A stretch of 41,559 nt of DNA from a virus. The DNA is taken from positions 1-41,559 of the IMG/VR virus record IMGVR_UViG_3300031766_002389; one strand, 5' to 3'. Of this stretch, positions 37,944 through 41,559 are shown piece by piece. Each line of letters starts with the position of its first letter. Position 1 is the first letter of the stretch. The notes below the pieces were generated by a model. That model had not been told where the DNA came from and searched no databases. It was given only the letters and a program-made list of their open reading frames with translations. The translations under genes were made by a program, and so were the position numbers.

Positions 37944-40388
37944 ATGGAAACGAAGCCCAATTTCACGCCTAGAGCCCAAGAAGCTCTGAAAATTGCAGCA
38001 GAAGCTGCTGAAGAAAATAATACTCTTGTAGTATCGATAGCGCATCTTTGCTATGGTATAGTATCGGTAGACGCAAAGGTTGTAGAGGAAACTTTTAATA
38101 GCCTAGACACCTCCGTAGATTTGGTGCAGTTGCATTTGTTGAGTATAATAGATAAGGATCAAGACTTTTCTTCAGAAAATAAGGGGGATTTTATGTATTC
38201 TCAACACGCGAATGAGTCATTGTTGATTGCCCAAAAAATTGCAGAGAAATTAGACCATGGATATATAGGTGTTGAACATATTTTATTAGCACTTTCTCAA
38301 TTCTCAGAATCCCCTATTTACGAATACCTTATTAAGGTAGGTATCGACCCCAAGGTTTTTTCTGCCGCCATGAAAAGCAGGTTCGTAGAGCAGGAAGAGT
38401 CTTTAGGTATTCACCCTGAAGAGGAGCGCGAAATGGTTACCGAGCTTCCCGAGCCAGAAGGGAGGCTGGAAAATTTATCTAAATTTTCAGTTAATTTTAA
38501 CGAATTAGCTAGAAATAAAAAATTAGACCCAGTTATTGGCAGAGATTTAGAGATTAAAGAAATTTCTGAGGTTTTATGTAAGCGCAAAAAAAGTAATCCA
38601 ATATTACTGGGTGATCCAGGCGTAGGTAAGACGGCAGCTATTGAAGGTTTGGCCCAGAACATAGTAGATGGTTGCGCCCCTGAGTTTTTGCTTGGCAAGG
38701 TGATATATGGCCTTGATATAGGTTCATTAGTTGCAGGCACTAAATATCGTGGACAGTTCGAAGAAAGACTAAAGAAGGTCATTAAAGAGGTTTCAGAGAG
38801 TGACAAAGTTATATTATTTATTGATGAGATACATACTTTGGTCGGTGCGGGGAGCGCAGAAGGCACTATGGATGCAGCAAATATGCTAAAGCCAGCTTTA
38901 GCGCGTGGAGAAATCATTTGCATCGGTGCTACTACATTTGAGGAGCACAAGAAAACCATCTCTAAAGATGGAGCATTAGATCGTAGGTTCCAAGTAGTTA
39001 AAATAGAAGAGCCTACAAAAGAAGATTCTATTTTAATATTAAAAAGCGCATGCAAATATTATGAAAAGTTCCACGGAGTTTCCTATCCAGAGTTTATTGT
39101 AGAAAATTGCGTCCATTTGGCAGAAAAATATATAGGAGACAGACGGTTCCCAGATAAAGCCCTAGATTTGCTAGATCATGCTGGGGCAAAAGCAAAGCTA
39201 GACGCTTTTAAGCGCCCAGATAAGGCCCACAAATTAGAGAAGGAGCTTGAAGATCTAATGCTTCAAGAAGAAACTTCGGGCAAGACTCCAGAGCTTACAA
39301 AAAAACAAAATGATTTATTTCATTCTTACGAAAAGCTTTTAGTAAAGTGGGCAGACAAAAAAAGCAAGACGCCGAGTTATGTTTCAGATAGAAACTTGTT
39401 TGAAGCGCTGTCTCAAAAAGCAAAAATTCCCTTGGATTCTATTTTTATAAATAGCTCCCGTAAATTTGTAGGCTTAAACGAGAAACTTAAAAATGCCTTG
39501 ATAGGGCAGGATGTCGCAATTGATAAATTATATAGTTGTTTGTTGCGTGGGCATACCCCTTTAAAAGAAAAGAACAAACCGTTTGGAGCTTTCTTATGCT
39601 TAGGTTCTAGCGGTGTAGGCAAAACGTTTTTGGCTAAAACTTTAGCTAAGGAAGTTTTTGGTGGTCGTGGGAGATTGATACAGCTGGACATGTCTGAATA
39701 TTCTGAAAAAATTTCAGCCTCACGTATGGTTGGATCTTCTCCTGGCTACGTTGGCTACGAAGAGGGCGGTCAGTTAACGGAAAAAGTTAAAAAGAACCCA
39801 TATTCTGTAATTTTATTTGATGAAATTGAAAAGGCAGACGCATCAGTACATCAGATGCTTCTTCAAATCATGGAAGAGGGCCACTTAACAGATAGTTTTG
39901 GCAAAGAGGTTAGTTTCGCCAATTGTATAATTTTGCTAACTGGTAACGTAGGCGCCCACTTACTTACGGAAAATAAGTCAATGGGATTTCTTACTACTGA
40001 CGTAGATAATTCCACAGAAGTTATCAAAGAGGCTTCTAAACATTTTAAGCCAGAGTTCCTTAATCGCTTGGACGATATTGTTGTTTTTAATACGTTGGGA
40101 CTTCCTGAAATCACTCGCATAGTTAAGTTGGAGCTTAAAAATTTAAAGGAAAAACTGTCTCCTTCAGGAGTCAAAGTTAATTTTGCCCCCAAAGTTTGCA
40201 ACTTTATATCCGATATTGCTTTTGAGAGAAACGATGGAGCGCGACCCATTAAAAAAATTATTAAAGACGAGATAGAAAATAAAATGGCGACGCTGCTCGC
40301 CTCCGAAGTAAAAGATATCGCTGTATCTATCAAAAAGCTAGAAATCTCTGTTAACGAAAAAAAAATAAAAACGAAAACCAGTCAATAG
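37944..40388 (+). CDS. clpC: ClpA/ClpC-type AAA+ unfoldase
   Basis: An 814-residue HSP100 protein. Domains in order: Clp N-domain (1-150, two repeats), AAA1 with Walker A GDPGVGKT (223-230) and Walker B FIDEIHTL, a short middle domain (about 420-480), AAA2 with Walker A GSSGVGKT (554-561) and LFDEIEK (624-630), and a C-terminal domain. NVGAHLLTENKSMGFLT (668-684) holds MGF where ClpC and ClpA carry the LGF/VGF/IGL tripeptide that docks to ClpP; ClpB lacks it. The middle domain is too short for a disaggregase. It would unfold and feed substrates to a ClpP, host or phage (9822). An in-frame TTG at 37938 fits the GTGTA spacing better and is an alternative start. Confidence 0.92.
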   Translation: METKPNFTPRAQEALKIAAEAAEENNTLVVSIAHLCYGIVSVDAKVVEETFNSLDTSVDLVQLHLLSIIDKDQDFSSENKGDFMYSQHANESLLIAQKIAEKLDHGYIGVEHILLALSQFSESPIYEYLIKVGIDPKVFSAAMKSRFVEQEESLGIHPEEEREMVTELPEPEGRLENLSKFSVNFNELARNKKLDPVIGRDLEIKEISEVLCKRKKSNPILLGDPGVGKTAAIEGLAQNIVDGCAPEFLLGKVIYGLDIGSLVAGTKYRGQFEERLKKVIKEVSESDKVILFIDEIHTLVGAGSAEGTMDAANMLKPALARGEIICIGATTFEEHKKTISKDGALDRRFQVVKIEEPTKEDSILILKSACKYYEKFHGVSYPEFIVENCVHLAEKYIGDRRFPDKALDLLDHAGAKAKLDAFKRPDKAHKLEKELEDLMLQEETSGKTPELTKKQNDLFHSYEKLLVKWADKKSKTPSYVSDRNLFEALSQKAKIPLDSIFINSSRKFVGLNEKLKNALIGQDVAIDKLYSCLLRGHTPLKEKNKPFGAFLCLGSSGVGKTFLAKTLAKEVFGGRGRLIQLDMSEYSEKISASRMVGSSPGYVGYEEGGQLTEKVKKNPYSVILFDEIEKADASVHQMLLQIMEEGHLTDSFGKEVSFANCIILLTGNVGAHLLTENKSMGFLTTDVDNSTEVIKEASKHFKPEFLNRLDDIVVFNTLGLPEITRIVKLELKNLKEKLSPSGVKVNFAPKVCNFISDIAFERNDGARPIKKIIKDEIENKMATLLASEVKDIAVSIKKLEISVNEKKIKTKTSQ

Positions 40389-40404
40389 TGGACGATACAT
40401 GAAT
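40353..40404 (+). repeat. Intergenic A-tract/AGTGGACGA element, copy 3
   Basis: Begins AACGAAAAAAAAATAAAAAC, then GAAAACCAGTCAATAGTGG, then ACGATACATGAAT. It covers the last codons of the Clp gene and ends at the ATG of the next small gene. It matches copy 2 closely and copy 1 in the AGTGGACGA part. Confidence 0.7.
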
Positions 40405-40566
40405 AACAGTCAAAAAAAATACTCAAAAAGCCCAAGAGGTAAGCTCGCACAAGATAAGGCTAGAAAAAAATATGATGAATCAGATATGGAGAGGCGCAGG
40501 GCACAGAAGAGGGATTACATGCGTAGAAAACGAGCGCAAAACCCTAATTATTGCAAGTGGAAATAG
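40399..40566 (+). CDS. Small very basic protein
   Basis: A 55-residue protein (MNNSQKKYSKSPRGKLAQDK, then ARKKYDESDMERRRAQKRDY and MRRKRAQNPNYCKWK). Nearly half the residues are Lys or Arg, and the Tyr-Met-Arg-Arg-Lys-Arg run resembles the basic leader of HNH-type nucleases and other DNA-binding phage proteins. The ATG lies at the end of intergenic element copy 3. Its 3' end overlaps the start of the nuclease gene. Nucleic-acid binding is inferred from charge only. Confidence 0.58.
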   Translation: MNNSQKKYSKSPRGKLAQDKARKKYDESDMERRRAQKRDYMRRKRAQNPNYCKWK

Positions 40567-40937
40567 GAATTCCAATACTAGCAGTACATTTATGTATTTT
40601 AATTTTCTTATTATGGAGAAGGGATAAACTATTATATATAGAGAAGATAGAAACAGCCAGTCTCAAATCTCAAAAAATAGTATCTCAGAAAAAAAGCTCA
40701 GAGGTCAGGACAGGGCAGATTGCTGAGCACTTTTCTCCCTTATTAAAAGATTTTAAATATAATCGCAAGCAGGCAAGATTTCTTGCTTCTCCAATTGATT
40801 TTATTATCTTTGAAGAAGATGAAATAATATTCATGGAAGTCAAAACGGGCAAAAGCCAGTTGAATAAAAATCAGCGCAGAATAAGAGATCAAGTAAACGA
40901 AAAGAAGGTTAGGTGGGAGGTGTTTAGAATTGAATAA
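40551..40937 (+). CDS. Holliday-junction-resolvase-related endonuclease with membrane anchor
   Basis: A 128-residue protein. The N-terminus has a hydrophobic helix (IPILAVHLCILIFLLWRR), then a charged linker. The nuclease part is EVRTGQIAEHFSPLLKDFKY, FLASPIDFIIF and IIFMEVKTGKSQLNKNQRRI, matching the Endonuc_Holl-type PD-(D/E)XK family (Glu...Asp...Glu-x-Lys). It may cut branched DNA. Starts are TTG 40551 or GTG 40557; both overlap the previous gene. A membrane-anchored form is known in this family. Confidence 0.78.
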   Translation: MQVEIGIPILAVHLCILIFLLWRRDKLLYIEKIETASLKSQKIVSQKKSSEVRTGQIAEHFSPLLKDFKYNRKQARFLASPIDFIIFEEDEIIFMEVKTGKSQLNKNQRRIRDQVNEKKVRWEVFRIE

Positions 40938-41445
40938 AAAACAAACTCAGGCCTCTACTCTCCCTCGTGGAATTGGTCCTCAAATTATACAATTAGGCAA
41001 GGAAGGTTTGAGTTATCGGGAAATTTCTCGAACCGTCCCCTGCTCTATTAGCACTGTTAATTACCATTTAGCTGAAGGGGGTAAGCAAAAATGTCATGCT
41101 CGGCGAGCCCTGCGCAGAGAGAAAAATACTTTGGCAACGAAGATAGAAAATTTTTTTGGCACGACTCGTAGAATGAAATTTAATTCTGAGATTAAACGTT
41201 TTTCGGTGGAGGATTTTATTAAAAAGTTCGGCAAGAATCCAAAATGTTATTTAACGGGACAATCTATAGATTTAAACAATAAACACACTTATAGCCTAGA
41301 CCATATTACACCTTTGTCTAAGGGTGGAGGCTGTTCTTTAAAGAATTGTGCTCCAGTTATTGCAGAAGCTAACAGGATGAAAGGAGCTCTCGCTTTAAAA
41401 GATTTTAAAAAGATTTGCAAGCAGGTTACTAAAAATTTTAAATAG
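40930..41445 (+). CDS. HNH endonuclease with helix-turn-helix
   Basis: A 171-residue protein from TTG 40930. Residues 17-47 (IIQLGKEGLSYREISRTVPC, then SISTVNYHL) form a resolvase-like helix-turn-helix. The HNH motif is YSLDHITPLSKGG (Asp124, His125), NCAPVIAEAN (Asn139, Asn148) and KGAL. CYLTG precedes it. Such nucleases are commonly free-standing homing enzymes in phages. Its last 8 bases overlap the convergent minus-strand gene, which could be an insertion footprint. No ATG lies near the predicted start; the TTG overlaps the previous stop. Confidence 0.85.
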   Translation: MNKKQTQASTLPRGIGPQIIQLGKEGLSYREISRTVPCSISTVNYHLAEGGKQKCHARRALRREKNTLATKIENFFGTTRRMKFNSEIKRFSVEDFIKKFGKNPKCYLTGQSIDLNNKHTYSLDHITPLSKGGGCSLKNCAPVIAEANRMKGALALKDFKKICKQVTKNFK

Positions 41446-41559
41446 TATAAGGCTTGCCTAAAAGTGGTTTAATATGTGGATCTCCTGCAACTCCACCACT
41501 AGCTGTAATTGTTGCAGAGCAGCTCCAATCTATGCTAGAACTACCTGGGTCTACATGGG
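41438..41559 (-). CDS. C-terminal end of a GDPH-motif virion-type protein (partial)
   Basis: On the minus strand a frame open from the right edge ends at TAA (41438-41440). The last residues are SCSATITASGG, then VAGDPHIKPLLGKPYTI. Gly-Asp-Pro-His starts von Willebrand factor D-like domains and also occurs in large marine-virus surface proteins; here the protein stops 13 residues after it. The N-terminus is outside the window. It is convergent with, and overlaps by 8 bp, the HNH gene. A surface or virion protein is likely; truncation of a longer domain is possible. Confidence 0.68.
   Translation of the reverse strand, partial: HVDPGSSSIDWSCSATITASGGVAGDPHIKPLLGKPYTI

Overview
The window looks like part of the genome of a large tailed bacteriophage from an aquatic, probably marine, environment. 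Genes are tightly packed and mostly co-directional, often joined by ATGA or TAATG overlaps. The repertoire is viral: a replication set of DnaB-type helicase, TOPRIM primase, split DNA polymerase III alpha, DEDDh exonuclease, RecA-like recombinase and PD-(D/E)XK nucleases; ribonucleotide reductase small subunit; a tmRNA; a ClpP-like protease and a ClpA/ClpC-type unfoldase; repeat-rich virion-type proteins; and an HNH endonuclease. No capsid, terminase or tail-sheath gene is in the window. The host cannot be named. Shine-Dalgarno sequences are scarce, and the tmRNA is one-piece.

Layout. 1-5005: large repeat proteins with Thr/Ser/Pro tails, small proteins and a membrane coiled-coil protein. 5241-5676: tmRNA. 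5760-9757: three Cys-containing proteins with Thr/Pro-rich linkers, plus one small reverse-strand gene. 9822-12002: ClpP-like protease, an unknown protein, and a class Ic-like NrdB. 12007-27583: a 15.6-kb glycan block with GDP-mannose dehydratase, epimerase, a short nucleotide-sugar dehydrogenase, a cupin-like protein, three or four sulfotransferase-like proteins, a GT10 fucosyltransferase-like protein, about eight further glycosyltransferase-like proteins and UDP-galactopyranose mutase. 27626-37925: recombination and replication. 37944-40388: Clp ATPase. 40399-41445: a small basic protein, a Holliday-junction-type nuclease and an HNH nuclease. The right edge holds the end of a reverse-strand GDPH-motif protein.

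How the parts may work together (inference). The glycan block could make a fucosylated, Galf-containing and sulfated glycan. The Thr/Ser/Pro heptad repeats in several virion-type proteins resemble mucin-type acceptor regions, so the phage may glycosylate its own fibres. The tmRNA encodes an unusually long, very basic 38-residue tag. Together with the phage ClpP-like protein and an unfoldase that keeps a ClpP-docking-type MGF tripeptide, it could form a phage-owned ribosome-rescue and proteolysis pathway.

Two promoter-like signals stand out. Replication genes, nrdB and the tmRNA follow TTGACW-N17-TATNCT-type sites, and at five of them the start codon lies at or next to the expected +1, which implies leaderless mRNAs. 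Virion-type genes on both strands, the epimerase and the Clp gene instead carry GTGTA, usually 8-9 nt before the start codon. This may be a phage-specific late promoter.
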